A DNA stretch of 64,000 nt. Origin: Chalciporus piperatus. Taxonomy: Eukaryota > Basidiomycota > Agaricomycetes > Boletales > Boletaceae. The stretch's first letter is position 1. The number at the start of each line of letters is the position of its first letter. Below are positions 46,101 through 58,404 of the stretch, one piece after another. Below the pieces are notes generated by a model that was not told where the DNA came from, made no database searches, and was given only the letters and a program-made list of their open reading frames with translations. The position numbers and the translations under genes were made by a program. The stretch covers positions 124,001 through 188,000 of the forward strand of contig JBBPTG010000015.1 in the NCBI GenBank assembly GCA_038093975.1, in the 5' to 3' direction.

Positions 46101-49100
46101 ATAACATCCTATTCACCTTGCCTTACGACGAGGAGCGGTACCAGAAAACCATCAAAGCGTGCGCACTTGAAAGCGACCTGCTTATCCTCGAAGACGGAGA
46201 TGAGTCTGAAATCGGCGAACGCGGCGTAAGGTTCTTTGTCTCACTAACGATAACGCGCTGACCTGGACACTTCTCAGGTAAACCTGTCTGGAGGCCAGAA
46301 GGCTCGAGGTGAACCCCGTTCTTCTTTCGCGTTGTATTTTGATGCTGATAACGTCTTACAGTCTCACTTGCTCGCGCGGTGTACTCTCGTGCATCGGTGT
46401 TGCTTCTCGACGACGTTTTGTCTGCGGTCGATGCCCATACTGCCCATCACATCTACAATGAATGCTTGAAGGGCGAATTGGTTCGCGGAAGAACTGTCAT
46501 TTTGGTTTCTCATCACGTCCAGCTGTGCGCCCCCGGTGCCAGCTACGTCGTTGCTCTCGAGAATGGACGCGTCTCATTCCAAGGCGATCGCGACTCTTTC
46601 CTCGGGTCGCCTGTTATGGCTACTCTTGTGCATGCGAACACAGGCGATGGCGATGAAAAGAAGAAAGAAACCGCGGATGCGGTCGCTGAGAAGGTTTTGG
46701 ACCAAGATGAAACTCCAGAAGCCACATCCTCGCAAGAGGCGGAACCCATTTCGGAGACGAGTTCTACCGCGTTCACGACCGAGGAGACCAAGCCTGAGCC
46801 AGAGAAGAAGAAATCGCCCCGCAAGCTTATCGAAGAAGAGAAGCGCGCTGTTGGTCACATCGGAAAGGATATTTGGGAGACGTATCTCAAAGCTTGTGGA
46901 GGGTACAAGTACTGGATCATATTTGGCCTTGCCCTTTTCCTTGGAGCATTGAGTCCAGTTGTGGAGAATTGGTGGCTCAAGTAGGTCCTTGCCGTACATC
47001 TTAGGTTGTGAAGCTAATGTTCTCTGTTAGGATGTGGTCTGGCGCTGATCCTGATGAAGCTGCACGGAACGGTCCTGTCTATTATATCGCTATCTATGCT
47101 GCGGTATGTTATTCGTTAAAGACACGGAGGCGTTCGCTGACGTGATTCTGGCCGTAGGTGACAATCTTTGGTGAGTAAATGGGGATGTAGCGGGGCTCCG
47201 TAATATAACATGTTTTTGCAGGGCTTTTCTTGAACGTTTTCCGATTCTACGTACTCTGTGAGTCTCGGCTTGCGCTTACCTTGACCCAAAACTCATTGTC
47301 TCGGCAGACACTGGATCCATCAACGCGTCAACCGTTCTCTACAAGAGTAGGAGTGTCATCCCCGAGATCCCACTGGTTACTCATGCGAATGACAGGGCTG
47401 CTCGAAGCCGTTCTTTTCGCCAACATTCGCTTCCATGACACAGTTTCACGAGGTCGTCTTTTGAACCGATTTGGCAAAGACTTCGAGGGTATGGATTCCA
47501 TTGTATTGTGAAACCTCATCACTCAGTCTGCGACTAGGTATCGACAGTTCCATGTCGGACAACTTTGGACGTAGCATCGTTTATGGTTTGGCAGCGACGA
47601 CTATTATCATTACTATCAGCGTCGTTGGTGGCCTTCCGTTCATCATTGCCGCCTTGGCTCTCAGTTATGTTTACTACAATGGTGAGCGAAGCAGCGTGTT
47701 CGGTGTTCGGAGGGTCAGCCGGACTAATGAGATCTCAGTCTCCAAGGTGTACGGCCAGACAGCACGAGACATGCGACGTCTCGGTACGAGTGCGATAGTT
47801 CTGCTCCCTCCCCACGTCTAATTCATCTGCCCAGACTCCGTTACCCGGTCTCCGTTGTACTCGATCTATGGTGAGACCATTGCCGGCGTTGCGATTTTGC
47901 GCGCTTTCGGAGCGTCATCCAAGTTCTTGCGTGACATGATTCGCTGTGTTGATACTGTGAGTAACCTGCCGATGCATTGATCGCTGCGCTCACGCACGCC
48001 TAGAATGCAAACCCTTATTACTGGATGTGGGGAGGTGCGTAGTATTCGAAGGTTAGCAGGAAGGACAGTCGCGCTGATGATGGCCTCAAGTAAACCGATG
48101 GCTTTCTATGCGGTTCAACCTGCTCTCGAGTCTTGTCGTTGGTCTGACGGGTGCCGTGGCGGTGTTTTACCCAAGCATATCCGCCGCCTTGGCTGGCTTT
48201 GCTCTTGCTTTCGCCTCGAACATCACCCACAATGTATGCCATTCTTCTTTGCTATCTCTGCGTCACTGAATGACATACTATTCGCTGCAGCTCTTGTTCT
48301 TGGTGCGACGCTTCGTTGCTCTCGAGCAATCCATGGTAGGTCCTGTTGAGTTGCTACCTGCACATCGCGTACTGACTTCAGATTAGGTTGCGCTCGAGCG
48401 TGTCAAGGAATACTCTGAGCTTAAACGCGAACCACCTGAATTCGTTGAGCCTCGTCCAAACCCATCTTGGCCAGAAAACGGTCACATCAAGTGTGAGGAC
48501 TTGGTGATCAGATACGCTGTGAGTCTGCTCCTCTCGATTCTGCCAGCACCGACTGAATTGCTATGAAGCCTGAACTCCCCAACGTGCTGCACAGTTTGAA
48601 CTTTGAAGTCCTGCCTGGTGAAAAGGTATCAGTGTCACAGACAATAGAGGTTCCTTTATTAACCTCACGGTGGCCAGGTTGGTATTCTAGGTAGAACGGG
48701 GTCTGGAAAGAGTACCCTCGCTCTATCGTTCTTCCGATTCGTAGAGGCTACGGAAGGAAAGATTGCCATTGACGGCGTCGATATCTCACAAATCGGTTTG
48801 ACGGACTTGCGAAGCAAAATCACGATTATACCTCGTAAGTGGACGGACATCCCGACCGCACACATTCTCATGGTTTGCGCAGAGGACCCTACTATTTTGA
48901 GCGGGACATTACGATCGGCGCTCGACGTCTTTGATGAGTACGAGGACGCGGACATTGTGAGTACCCCATCTCTCGTAGGATAGCTATGAATCTGAAGGTT
49001 CTTGGAAAGTTCGAAGCCCTTCGTCGTGTGCACTTGATCCCCTCTGAAGATGTGCCGGAAGAAACACCAGAGACGATCAACGTGAACGTTTTCCGTAACC

Positions 49101-49693
49101 TCGAGTCGCATGTCTCTGAAGGTGGTGACAACTTCTCGACCGGGTATGTATCCTTTTCTCTGAAGCAAAGACATGTCTCATGTCGGGTCCCGTTCAGTGA
49201 AAAGCAGCTTCTTTGTATGGCTCGTGCAATCCTGAAACGTTCGAAAGTCTTGGTCATGGATGAGGCAGGTGTTCCAATAAGCATATTAACTCGCGGAGTC
49301 TGACTTGACTGTTTGTGCAGGCTACTGCAAGCGTTGATTATGCGACCGACGAGCTTATCAGCAAAACTATCCGACAGTAAGTTACGATGCTCGTCGTCTT
49401 TCACAAATAACTAATAACTCGACACAGGGAATTCGCTTCAAGTACCATCCTCACAATTGCGCACCGACTTCGCACTGTCATCGATTACGACCGAGTAGGT
49501 GATCTGTATGCGGCATCCTGTCTTGTTAGCTGATAACCCCCGTGTTCAGGTGATGCTCCTTGACGAAGGTCGCATTGTAGAGTTTGATCGACCAGCGACC
49601 CTCTTGGCTAACCCCAATTCCAGCTTTTATTCACTGTGTAAAGCGACAGGTCACAAAGAGTTTTCAGTTCTCAAGAAGTTGGCAGGAGCGTAG
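43137..49693 (+). CDS. ABC transporter, ABCC (MRP) subfamily, full length
   Basis: I can join 35 exons in one frame from ATG 43137 to TAG 49693, 1589 residues. Boundaries include 43137-43355, 43408-44305, 44358-44630, 44690-44874, 44926-44952, 45003-45112, 45167-45260, 45317-45323, 45374-45435, 45489-45765, 45824-45963, 46362-46980, 47158-47170 and 49550-49693. The order is an N-terminal TMD0, TMD1, NBD1 (Walker A GKLGSGKT at about 706, LSGGQ at 819, Walker B LLLDD near 843), a charged linker, TMD2 and NBD2 (GRTGSGKST at about 1362, STGEKQ, DEATASVD). ABCC pumps export glutathione conjugates, bile-acid-like compounds or drugs to vacuole or outside. A 7-nt exon (45317-45323) and GC donors at 45766 and 49265 are notable. 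Confidence 0.92.
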
Positions 49694-50139
49694 AGAAACA
49701 ACAGTCTATTATATTTATTCGATGCCAAAATTTGTACATACGCCATAGATCAATAACCCGTCATTGCAGGGAAACACAAGAGCTTCATCACTACATATTC
49801 ATTGGGGACTCCACAGCTTTCGTGTCTGGAGGGGAGTTGCTCTTCCGTGATACATTGCATTGAAAGCAGCGTTGAATGCGGCCTGGTATTCGAGCAAGGC
49901 AAAACGGCGTCAACATTCAATATTCAATATTCAGACAGCAATCATACTTAAAAACCTGGATCCCTTCGGGACCAGGGATGAGTTAGCTAGTTAGTAGTAG
50001 CAGTAAGTACTAGTAGTAGTTGATGGGTGCCATGTCACATAGGCCCGTGACAATGTGCACGTGATTTTTGTCACGTTCGTATTACTATGTCACGAACGCG
50101 TGGATAGGACACGCTCTTGTCCCCAACTCCAAACTGATC
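49694..50139. other. Intergenic, no supported gene
   Basis: This 446-bp gap between the ABC transporter and PRI1 contains a short agtagtagcagtaagtacta-type stretch around 49988-50020. No gene is visible. Confidence 0.5.
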
Positions 50140-51598
50140 ATGTCGTCCAACTCAGACGATGCTGACACCTCGCCAGAGGTCATGTTGCAATTTTACAGGA
50201 TGCTATATCCCTTCAAGTCGATATTCACCTGGTTGAACCACGAGCACACACCAACCAAACTCTTCACGCACCGCGAGTTCTCATTCACGCTCCAAGGAGA
50301 CGTGTATCTACGATACCACTCATTCAATACTGCGGAAGACCTCAAGAAGCAGGTCTTAGCACTCAAACCTACCCGTTTTGAGATCGGACCGGTGTACTCA
50401 GCCAAAGTGTGCATTCTCTTTGGTCACAATACATTTGCCACTGATCACTGAAGCTCGTTAGCCACGCGACAAGAAAAGCGTCCGTGCTTCTGCATTCACC
50501 CCACAAAAACGCGAACTTGTGTTTGATATTGATATGACCGATTACGACGGCGTTCGCACATGTTGCTCTGCTGCAGACATATGTGTTCATTGTTGGGGTT
50601 TCATCGCCGCTGCAGTCAAAGTGCTTCACACGTCACTCGTCGAGCAATTCGGTTTCCGCCATATGTTATGGGTGTATTCTGGTCGGAGAGGGATACACTT
50701 GTGGATAAGCGATCCAGAGGCGATGGATCTCACGGACGAACAACGAAGAGCTCTCGTCAACGCAGTGACGGTGGTCGAGGGCGGGAAGGAGATGGTGAAG
50801 AAAGTGAATGTTAGGTTAAACAACAAGGCATTACCTCCTTCACTGTCCGGCGCGCTGTCCATTCTACGCACATTATTCGATCCCCTGGTCCTCGAGGATC
50901 AGGATTGCTTTGGCTCCGAAGAGGGCTGGGAGGCGCTCCTGCAGTTGGTTCCAGATCGATCCATTGTGGAGACTCTTCGGGCTGAGTGGTCGAAAGACCC
51001 CCATCGACCTTCTTCACAGAAGTGGAACGAGCTTGGTACCCTCGTCAATAAGACAAAGAACGCGCCTGAATATGTAAGTCCAGTGTTCTTACTTTCTTCC
51101 TCGCTCTCACTTGATGGTTATCCTAAGAACAAACTGCGGGCTGCACTTGAAGATATCATCCTTCAATATACCTACCCTCGCTTAGATGCCGAGGTTTCGA
51201 AGCACCGAAATCACTTGCTCAAGGCACCTTTCTGTGTCCATCCGAAAACGGGTCGCGTCTGCGTGCCTGTGGACCCGGCAAACGTCGACCGGTTTGATCC
51301 ACGCGGCGTCCCGACAGTTGCTCAATTACTAAGGGAGTTGGACGCCGCGGGGGAAGGTGCCGACTGGGAGAAGACAAGTCTAAAACCATATGTCGAGATG
51401 TTGGATAGACACACAATGAGTCTGATGGAAGAAGTACGGAAGGCCAGACGAGGGGCGTACAATGGTGAGATCAAATTTAAACACATGCTATCTAGAGCGA
51501 CATCGGCTAATTCACATGCACAGATGGTGGGTGGTGATGCTAGCCCAGAGTTTCACCGTAGAAAACATGTTACACCAAGTTTCCTGGACGCCATGTAG
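50140..51598 (+). CDS. PRI1: DNA primase small (catalytic) subunit
   Basis: Three exons: 50140-50406, 50462-51073 and 51128-51598, giving 449 residues. The catalytic aspartates are Asp111 and Asp113 in FDIDMTDYD. The zinc motif cysteines follow at 123, 124, 130 and 133 (RTCC...DICVHC). SGRRGIHLWISD and the N-terminal REFSFTL are also diagnostic. Late motifs LKAPFCVHPKTGRVCVPVD close the core. Pri1 makes the RNA primers for replication as part of DNA polymerase alpha-primase in the nucleus. The C-terminus is uncertain: either the frame reads through to 51598, or a GTGAGA donor at about 51465 is used and the protein ends differently. ATG 50140 is the first Met in frame. Confidence 0.92.
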
Positions 51599-51911
51599 GA
51601 TTATGCTACTCATTTTGTACCCTATGAAGATGAACTGTATCGAGTTCCGTCTCCAGCATAATTGTGGTCATGACCACTTCACCGCCACCCCCACACTTCA
51701 ATGGTAATCGAAGAGGGATAAATTGCCACATATAGAAATGAACCGTTTGAGACCGTTTGCCGTGCTGCGGACCTTGCCTCGGTGGTGGACCAATCAGATT
51801 GATTGGAAAGGGAGATTACCTGTCAGCGCGGAGCAAGTCTTGAGACCAAAGATGCCTCGAGAGTTGCCTGGGAATACCCTGCCTCCCTGCATGGGCTAGT
51901 CGTTGACTACC
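51599..51911. other. Intergenic, no supported gene
   Basis: This 313-bp gap between PRI1 and paralogue 2 shows no coding signal. Confidence 0.45.
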
Positions 51912-52624
51912 ATGTCCTACACGCTGATAACCGTGGCCCTCTCGGCGGCGTCGACCTCCCCCTCGGCGACGCCTACCACTTCTTCAAGCGACGGTAACTC
52001 GCTTTTCAACACCTCGACCCTGCTCTTCGGGTTCCTCGTCACTGCGCTATCGCTTTTCGGTGTCTTCATGACTTCCGCCATTATCTGGAATCGTCTTATT
52101 GCCCGACGCCGGGCTATTGATGCAATGATGGCTCTCAGTTCATCCGCAAGTACCACACGGACGCTTCGCCGACCCCCAATGTGGGATGTTTGGGTCATTT
52201 CCGATAAGAAGCCACTTCAGTGGCTCGATGAAAAGGTCAGCAATCTCTTATGTATGTCACATGTGGTCGCAACTTACTTCCCTGTGAACAGCCGTTAGCA
52301 GCTGATCGGCGAGTCGGAAACCTCCCGCGAAGCTCGCGGTCTGAGCAAACTATGCCCTTCTGGAAACGTCATCTATTAACCCGCCTCCCCCCCGAAATCA
52401 CTTATCTGTTCCACCACCCAATACCTGCAGCAATTCCCCCACCCAATGATGCCGACATATGCTCAGCTGAACTGATCAATGGATCGGATATCCAAGTCTC
52501 ACTACTAATATCCATGCCTCGCGCCCCCTCAACGCGGGAAAGAGAAGACGAGAATAGTCATTCGCTTCATGAATGGGTTCTCGGAACGACGAGTGTTGTA
52601 TATCATGACCCTGCCTTGTCATAG
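51912..52624 (+). CDS. Single-pass membrane protein, W-D/E-x-W family, paralogue 2
   Basis: Two exons, 51912-52235 and 52292-52624, joined in phase 0, 218 residues. The N-terminus is short and Ser/Thr-rich, with SPSATPTTSSSDG. The membrane span covers about residues 37-62 (LLFGFLVTALSLFGVFM), followed by ARRR. PPMWDVWV lies shortly before the splice site, and exon 2 opens with Pro-Leu-Ala-Ala. Near the C-terminus are IQVSLLISMP and EWVLGTTSVVYHDP, matching the paralogues at 3876-4664 and 57084-57968. Exon order, intron phase and motif spacing are conserved although overall identity is low. Function unknown. Confidence 0.72.
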
Positions 52625-53643
52625 GATGAGCGTCTAGTCTATTTCGCGACATGTATTTGTGGTCTCGTCATCCTCGTTAGGCTTTCACTCACACTGATTA
52701 CACCTTTTGTTTTTCTTCGGTATCTGGACCTACATTTACGCCCCCATAGTACCGCATGGACGTTATTGTCTAGTCTCCGCAATTGTATACTCTCACCACC
52801 AAAGTAATCTGATGTACAGGGGTAATCCGCCAATTAGATTATGGCCGACGCCATCCGACGCCCACATCGTCTGCACACAGCATGCGCCATGCCCTCCTTC
52901 AAATGTGGCTGGAGGCGGACAGCATCAGCGATATCCCTACCACAAACTCAGCTCCGTCAAGTGCCGCCGTTCTTTTTGTGTATGTACCCTTCGAGAGCCT
53001 TGACCTTGATGGGTCCTGATCCCATTCTCGGGAAATCTGTGAATTGCTTCCTTTGGCTATTCCCCGCAGCCACCCTGTCGCACACCCAGTCTCTGACTTG
53101 GAGTCCCACAGCCGAACATTTGTCCTACTTCCGCCCCCCGGCGCCTACATCATCAGGAAGCTCCATCCGAATCGAGGCCCTGCCTCTCATTTTTGACTCT
53201 CGTGCGACGGCGCACTTCTACAGCAAGTCCTAGTCGGAGTTTACTGATCTGGCCCTCCGCGCGTATGCTCCACTTGATTAGTATCAGTGTGCTCATAACG
53301 AGAGCGCTCAGGATGGCCCGCGGAAATGTTCAACCCCGAGTGGCGGGCAGTGATCCCGATTAGGATAGCTGACGCGCAGCGCGGCACAGGCCAGTCCGCG
53401 ATTCGTCTCAATATGGCAGACATCGGGTTTCTCTGAATGGTAACAGTCTTTCGGGGGAGTGGTGCTGATGATGTTGCTCATATTTTGAATTATATTTGTG
53501 GCTCAGTCTGTCCCGAATGACGGCGAGGGTGTTCCCCTTGACATTAAAAAGGGGGGGATGGGTGGGTGGAATATCATCCCGAGTCTCCCTCGCTCACGCA
53601 CGTACACTCCCCCTGCGTACACCATCACACCCCCTTGCAGAAG
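52625..53643. other. Intergenic, no convincing gene
   Basis: About 1 kb without a supported gene. The plus-strand frame at 52841-53233 has no motif. A cag acceptor directly before ATG 53644 raises the possibility of an upstream non-coding or short coding exon for the next gene. Confidence 0.4.
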
Positions 53644-54207
53644 ATGCAGCACTACGGAGTGGGGATCAACCCCCTTTTCACGTCGTCACCTTCCGGGACG
53701 CCCTACTTTCGTCCGGTCCCTATCCAGTGGGACATCCGGCACCCACCCAGACGCGCGGCCCACATCGTTGAGCTGGAGCAGCTCATCTCCTCCAGGCAAT
53801 TGATTCAGCTGGCCACACTCCCTGCGGTGCCCTCCATCCACGTCATCTCTGACCTCCTCTCGGAGGACTGGGTCGTGACCGCGGCCAATCCAACCGGGGT
53901 GACCGTGGAGGACATTTTGACCGCCATTTACCGGGAGTTACGCGTACCCATCACTCAAGCCGAATGGTTGCGTATGTCTCCGAGACAGCAATTTCTCATC
54001 CAAGACACATTCTACGCACGGTGCGCGGCATCCCGCGACTTCGAACGTACTCGTAACGCCGGCGTCCTCCGCATGGATTGCCTGCACAACACGACTACGT
54101 TCGCGGGACTGTCGTCTTTGATGTATAGAAATAATCGGTGGGAGGTCGTTTTGACGCTTTCAAGAGACTTCAGGGCTCGTGCCCCGAGTCAACGCCGGAA
54201 CATTTAG
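53644..54207 (+). CDS. DUF6699-like basidiomycete protein
   Basis: One frame from ATG 53644 to TAG 54207, 187 residues. The sequence pattern IQWDIRHPPRRAAHI, LATLPAVPSIHVISD, NPTGVTVEDILTAIYRELR, EWLRMSP and GVLRMDCLHNTTTFAGL matches what I know as the DUF6699 family, common and multicopy in Agaricomycetes. Its role is unknown. The ATG follows an acceptor-like ttgcag at 53635-53640, so a small upstream exon could change the N-terminus; the frame also stays open upstream to about 53566. The family assignment is from memory of its pattern and moderately certain. Confidence 0.65.
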   Translation: MQHYGVGINPLFTSSPSGTPYFRPVPIQWDIRHPPRRAAHIVELEQLISSRQLIQLATLPAVPSIHVISDLLSEDWVVTAANPTGVTVEDILTAIYRELRVPITQAEWLRMSPRQQFLIQDTFYARCAASRDFERTRNAGVLRMDCLHNTTTFAGLSSLMYRNNRWEVVLTLSRDFRARAPSQRRNI

Positions 54208-55152
54208 ATGGGCGCCTCGCCGATAATTTATTTTATCGTATTACCTACAGCATTTCTACCACTCTTATCGTATTTTTCGGAACCCTTTGGGATGTCATGG
54301 CAGTCCGGTACTGCTTCCCGTTATCTGTCATTCATGATAGGGGCACATGAGTATCGTTATTGGATTACCTCTTCTCGCTCTCACGTTATAGCTATGCTCA
54401 TCATTCTTAGTGTATCAGAAGTTCCGTTGAAAGGCCACGGCCTCTGTAGTGTTATCGTTTACATCGTACGTTTGCCATCTAATTTCCATTGCCCATACCC
54501 TTGTCAACATTCCGTAGAACTTGAAGCTTGGGCAGAGCAAACATTCAAAGTGCAGCTAACGTTTGAACCCCTGATCCATTAACCTTGTCATCTCCATATA
54601 TAGTTGGAATCTTCTCACAGCTATTGTATGTCCCTGGATGACATGGATGAATCCACTGCTTTCCCCCTTGACGTGGTAGGACCGGTCTGCAACTTCTTTT
54701 GTTTTCAGGTACTATGACGTCATTCGAGTCGCGTTGGGTTTCAATTTTCGGTGGGCGAGCGCACTGCAAGCGCGCATTCCAGTCCACGTTGATCCAAGCT
54801 GAAGCGCTTCGGACCAGTCGTGAATATTTTGCCATCGCTCCATTTATTTCCTCGGACCCACAGGCTGAAAATCGCAGAGGTTGCATTGAGTTGGAGGGCT
54901 CGGTGTTCACAGGTGTTCACCGGTTCACCCCCGAGGGAAAAACGATCATGATCAATGAAATGTAGGTATGTATCGAGTCAAAAGTTTTGGTTGATGTGCG
55001 CCACAGTGACACAAGGTGGTCGCCACTAGTGCCCCCTCGATACCACCGTAACGTGTCATACTACAACCCATGTAGCCGGTATCGCCGTGTGGCGATTCTT
55101 TTGTCGGTCAATATATGTTGCATGCCCTCTTCCACTTCAGACAGGATTCAAC
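54208..55152. other. Intergenic, no convincing gene
   Basis: This 945-bp gap follows the DUF6699-like gene. A frame starting immediately after its stop codon (54208-54582) has a hydrophobic start but no other support and is more likely 3' UTR. The frame at 54699-54965 shows no motif. Confidence 0.4.
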
Positions 55153-56635
55153 ATGCCGTTCAGACTACGATCGTGTTCGAAACGAAAGAATCAAGAATAT
55201 GATCACGACAAGGACTCGACGATAATACGTTTGGTGATCAACGAGTGGCTGAGGAACTTAAACACTCGGCTTGCGTCAACCCTTGGTGGGTCCACTTCCT
55301 AGTCAGTAGAATGGTCGAACGTCTTTTGAACGAGCGTATGCTTCTCGTTACAGGCGCGATTCTCGTCATTAGTACGATGCGAAAGCGCAAAGTCGTCTCC
55401 AAGCTATTCCTTGGTGACAGCTCGTTCGGAAACGCAGGATGCGTCCGTTTATTTGCGTTCCTCAATTCACCCCCTGGCCTTCACTATCGAGAGACTCTCG
55501 TTTTAATCAATCTCACGAACAACAAAATCGGTGCCGAAGGCCTTCGTGCCTTGTCCACCTTTTTGAAAGACAATACAGTCTTGAGAGAGTTGTATCTATC
55601 TGAAGTATGTGTCGATTATTTCGTTGGTTTTTTCCTTCGCTAATTTGTATCTGTGGCCATCAGAATCCTTTGACCACTGATTCATACGTTATCACCGAAT
55701 TTGCGAATGCAATCAACTCATCACATCTGTATGCTTTGGAAATCAAAGATTGCAGCTCTTTGGGAGACGCGTTTATCCAAGTCTTCATGCCTAGACTCTC
55801 TACGTTCTATCTGCGAGAGTTGGACATCTCTGCCCTCAACCTAACTCAAGACATCGTACCCATCCTCGTAGACTATGTGAAATCTCCTCGATGTCTCCTG
55901 AATATCCTTTATTGTCACAACAACAGTCTGACCGCGGCTGGGTCTCGCAAGATTATCGATGCGGTAGAGGGAAACTACTGTCTGCGTACCCTCAGGCTCA
56001 ATGATAAGGACATCGTGGATGTGGTGCCATACGGTCTGGGTAGCGAGGAGAGGACGATCGCGTTGTTGGAGGGCCATCAAATACTACGGAATATCCTGCG
56101 CCGGAACTCGGACCAAATGGAACGAGTTAGGGATGATTCCCTCCTGCTCCTACGTTATTGTCGCGCTCTCTTGGTGCGCTCAGGATCGACGAGGATGAAT
56201 AAAGGTGTTCCTATTTTTGATCCCAACATGTTGGCTCGACCTGACGACAAGTCCCGTCTGATCACCCGTTTACCAATCGAGCTCCAACTGGAGATCTTCT
56301 CTTACATCGCACCTTCAGTTTCACTGGTGCAATGTGCACGAGTCGCCACCTTCGCAGCTGACGTCACCACCTTGTTCCTAGTCGGTCCTAAATTCGACGG
56401 CGTTCGCGCACTCACGAAACACCTCGAGTATCTGGTTGAGGAAAACTTCAAACTGCGAGCTTGGTGGCAGACACAGAGACCGGGGGACGTATGGATACCA
56501 CATTGGTGGTGGGAATGCAGCTGCCGCGCCACGGATATCCGACCAATTTGCCGTTATCTACGCAAGTGGCAGACCGAGATGAGGCATATGTGGCTTACTC
56601 AGGTCGTTGGCGATGCTTATGGCCCAGGGACCTGA
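55153..56635 (+). CDS. LRR (RNI-like) protein with C-terminal F-box-like segment
   Basis: Three exons: 55153-55285, 55354-55604 and 55664-56635, giving 451 residues with consistent phases. The N-terminal two thirds are ribonuclease-inhibitor-like leucine repeats: SKLFLGDSSFGNAGCVRL, LINLTNNKIGAEGLRAL, TVLRELYLSENPLT, LYALEIKDC, FYLRELDISALNL and CLRTLRLNDKD. After a charged region comes ITRLPIELQLEIFSYIAP with SLVQCARVATFA (residues about 330-360), which resembles an F-box. Placing the F-box after the repeats is the reverse of the usual order. A Skp1-binding role is inferred. A strong hairpin sits 15 bp past the stop. Confidence 0.72.
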
Positions 56636-56649
56636 GCGCTTGAGCCCTG

Positions 56650-56675
56650 TACCGTTGGCCAGTAGGCCAACGGTA
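56650..56675. terminator. Perfect 11-bp inverted repeat after the LRR/F-box gene
   Basis: TACCGTTGGCC and GGCCAACGGTA form a perfect 11-bp stem around a 4-nt loop (agta), beginning 15 bp past the stop codon at 56635. It would make a stable RNA hairpin in the 3' UTR. Whether it affects 3'-end formation or stability is unknown, as fungi do not use intrinsic terminators for mRNA genes. Confidence 0.6.
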
Positions 56676-57083
56676 GCCCTGACATGGAGCCGCACACTCT
56701 AGGAATTAGGTATTTTTCCTGGGACCGTAATGTCAGTGTACGTATTCGTGTGCTGTGTTGGATAATCACGTACAGTAACCGTTTGGTGTTTGGGGTACTA
56801 TGGGGCTTGTCATATTGTCGTCCATTAATGGAGAGTACTGTAACATGTTACAGCCCAGACACAGTGACGAAACTTCCTAATTGGCATTCATAAAAGCACG
56901 CTGGCCGGGGTACAAACATTTCACCGGAAAAGGGAACCCGAAGGAACACGAGTGCACTGATTCGGTCCGAGTCCCTGTCGTCAAAACACATGGTTTTCCT
57001 ATCTGCACAACGTCCCAGATCGATCATAATGTCATCCTACCAAGTAGCCGGAACAAAGCAACCATAAGTCACATCTAGTATCG
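56676..57083. other. Convergent intergenic region, no supported gene
   Basis: This 408-bp region lies between the 3' ends of the LRR/F-box gene and paralogue 3. No coding signal. Confidence 0.5.
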
Positions 57084-57968
57084 TCATTCTCCTTCACCCC
57101 AAGGCACTTCCATAGTACCGATGCAGTACTCTCCCATTTCTTCACGCTCCATATCCACGCCTCCCGGACCCTCCGACGTCGGCGTGTGACTGCTAGACGC
57201 TCTCTGTGTGGGCATGGCGATGATGACGGAAACGCCAAGTGAAGAGGGCCTCTCCCACTCCAGCACCGAGTCAACATCCGATGAACGTGATTCGGTCCCC
57301 GAGTCCTCCTCCTCGCCCGACGAGACTGTGTCCGCAGGCCCAGGAGGTGGCGCAGGTGGCGGCGGCTCAGGCAGCACAGATAAATGGAGTCTCCTGACAG
57401 CCAACGCCAAGAACTGCAATAGTATGTGATGATAGTGGTGACGAGATTCCGTGGATTTGAGCGGCGGGAACGGCTTCTCTGGTTGTTGTTCAGGGGGACT
57501 CAAGAACGTAAGGACGGCCGCAAAGGGCTGGATCCACAAGAAGGTCCGAACAAAAAAGAATTTAGATCAGCGAGAGTTTCGTTGGCATTGGTGGTCAGGG
57601 GGCAGGTGACTCACCGCGATGTTCTCGCATCGGATTTCTTCGATGTTGGTGACGCTAACATTCGGGACGCTCGCCCATAGGTCCCAGAGGATGGGTTTCT
57701 TGCCAAGAACAATGGACTTGTGGGTCGTCCGAGCAGGCCGATGACCCAACCTCCGCCTCCGCGAACTCCTCCGCCATCCAACGACCCCGATTACAGCAAC
57801 GACGAACAACCCAATAGCGAGGAACGCAACGATGAGAGGTGGAGAGCCGTTCGCGCTGAGAAGGTTACCCAAGATACCTCCATATGTAGGGCCAGAGGAA
57901 TCTGAAGGGGATGATGTACTTGTTGGGATCAATGAGCTAGAAGGGTATGTTTGACTGGTCATAGCCAT
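57084..57968 (-). CDS. Single-pass membrane protein, W-D/E-x-W family, paralogue 3
   Basis: Two exons on the minus strand, 57968-57615 and 57527-57084, phase 0, 265 residues. The N-terminus is Ser/Thr/Pro-rich (SSSLIPTSTSSPSDSSG). The membrane span (PLIVAFLAIGLFVVAVIG) is followed by WRRSSRRRR. KKPILWDLWA precedes the splice site and exon 2 opens with Pro-Phe-Ala-Ala. The later part is Pro- and acid-rich, then LGVSVIIAMP and GEYCIGTMEVPW near the end, the last closely matching paralogue 1 (GEYQIGVMQSPW). A second in-frame ATG lies two codons downstream of the first. Function unknown. Confidence 0.72.
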
Positions 57969-58404
57969 CTTGCAGCCCTGTACACGCCACGACCGGCGCT
58001 GTCGTCAGAATTTTTGGCTGATGGCACAAGCACGAAACCTCAAGGCAGGGAGGTGGTCAATTATATGGGTGATTCTGCACTCCGCCATCCAAACCCTTGG
58101 TGACGATCCCGCCAAGTCAAGAGAGTGACAGTGAGATTCCATGGGGAGCTACATGTGAGAGCTCCTAAGCTCAGTTCGCCAGACCACGAGAGCCTTACCA
58201 CATTGCAGTGAACGCAAAAATAGAGTCACGTCATGCGAGGGTGTCGTACGAGCCTTTGAGGTGCGGAGAAATAGTTTCGCCCGCAATATGAAGGGAAACA
58301 TTGTGGTGTGAGGATAAACATAGTTAGTATACACCGAGAAACGGCCGTGCAACGAACACAAAAGTGAAAAGCAATGAATCCCACGATCCTACACCTTCCA
58401 ACCT
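57969..58404. other. Intergenic, no supported gene
   Basis: This 436-bp gap holds the promoter side of paralogue 3 and the 3' end of the CYP53-like gene. No coding signal. Confidence 0.5.

Noticed and set aside
54208..54582. Possible small membrane protein starting right after the DUF6699-like stop
   Set aside because: Only a hydrophobic stretch supports it. It is best explained as 3' UTR with a fortuitous ATG.
55607..55663. Separate start of the LRR/F-box gene within the intron
   Set aside because: The segment is an intron (GTATGT...CATCAG). Splicing it out joins the two LRR parts in phase.
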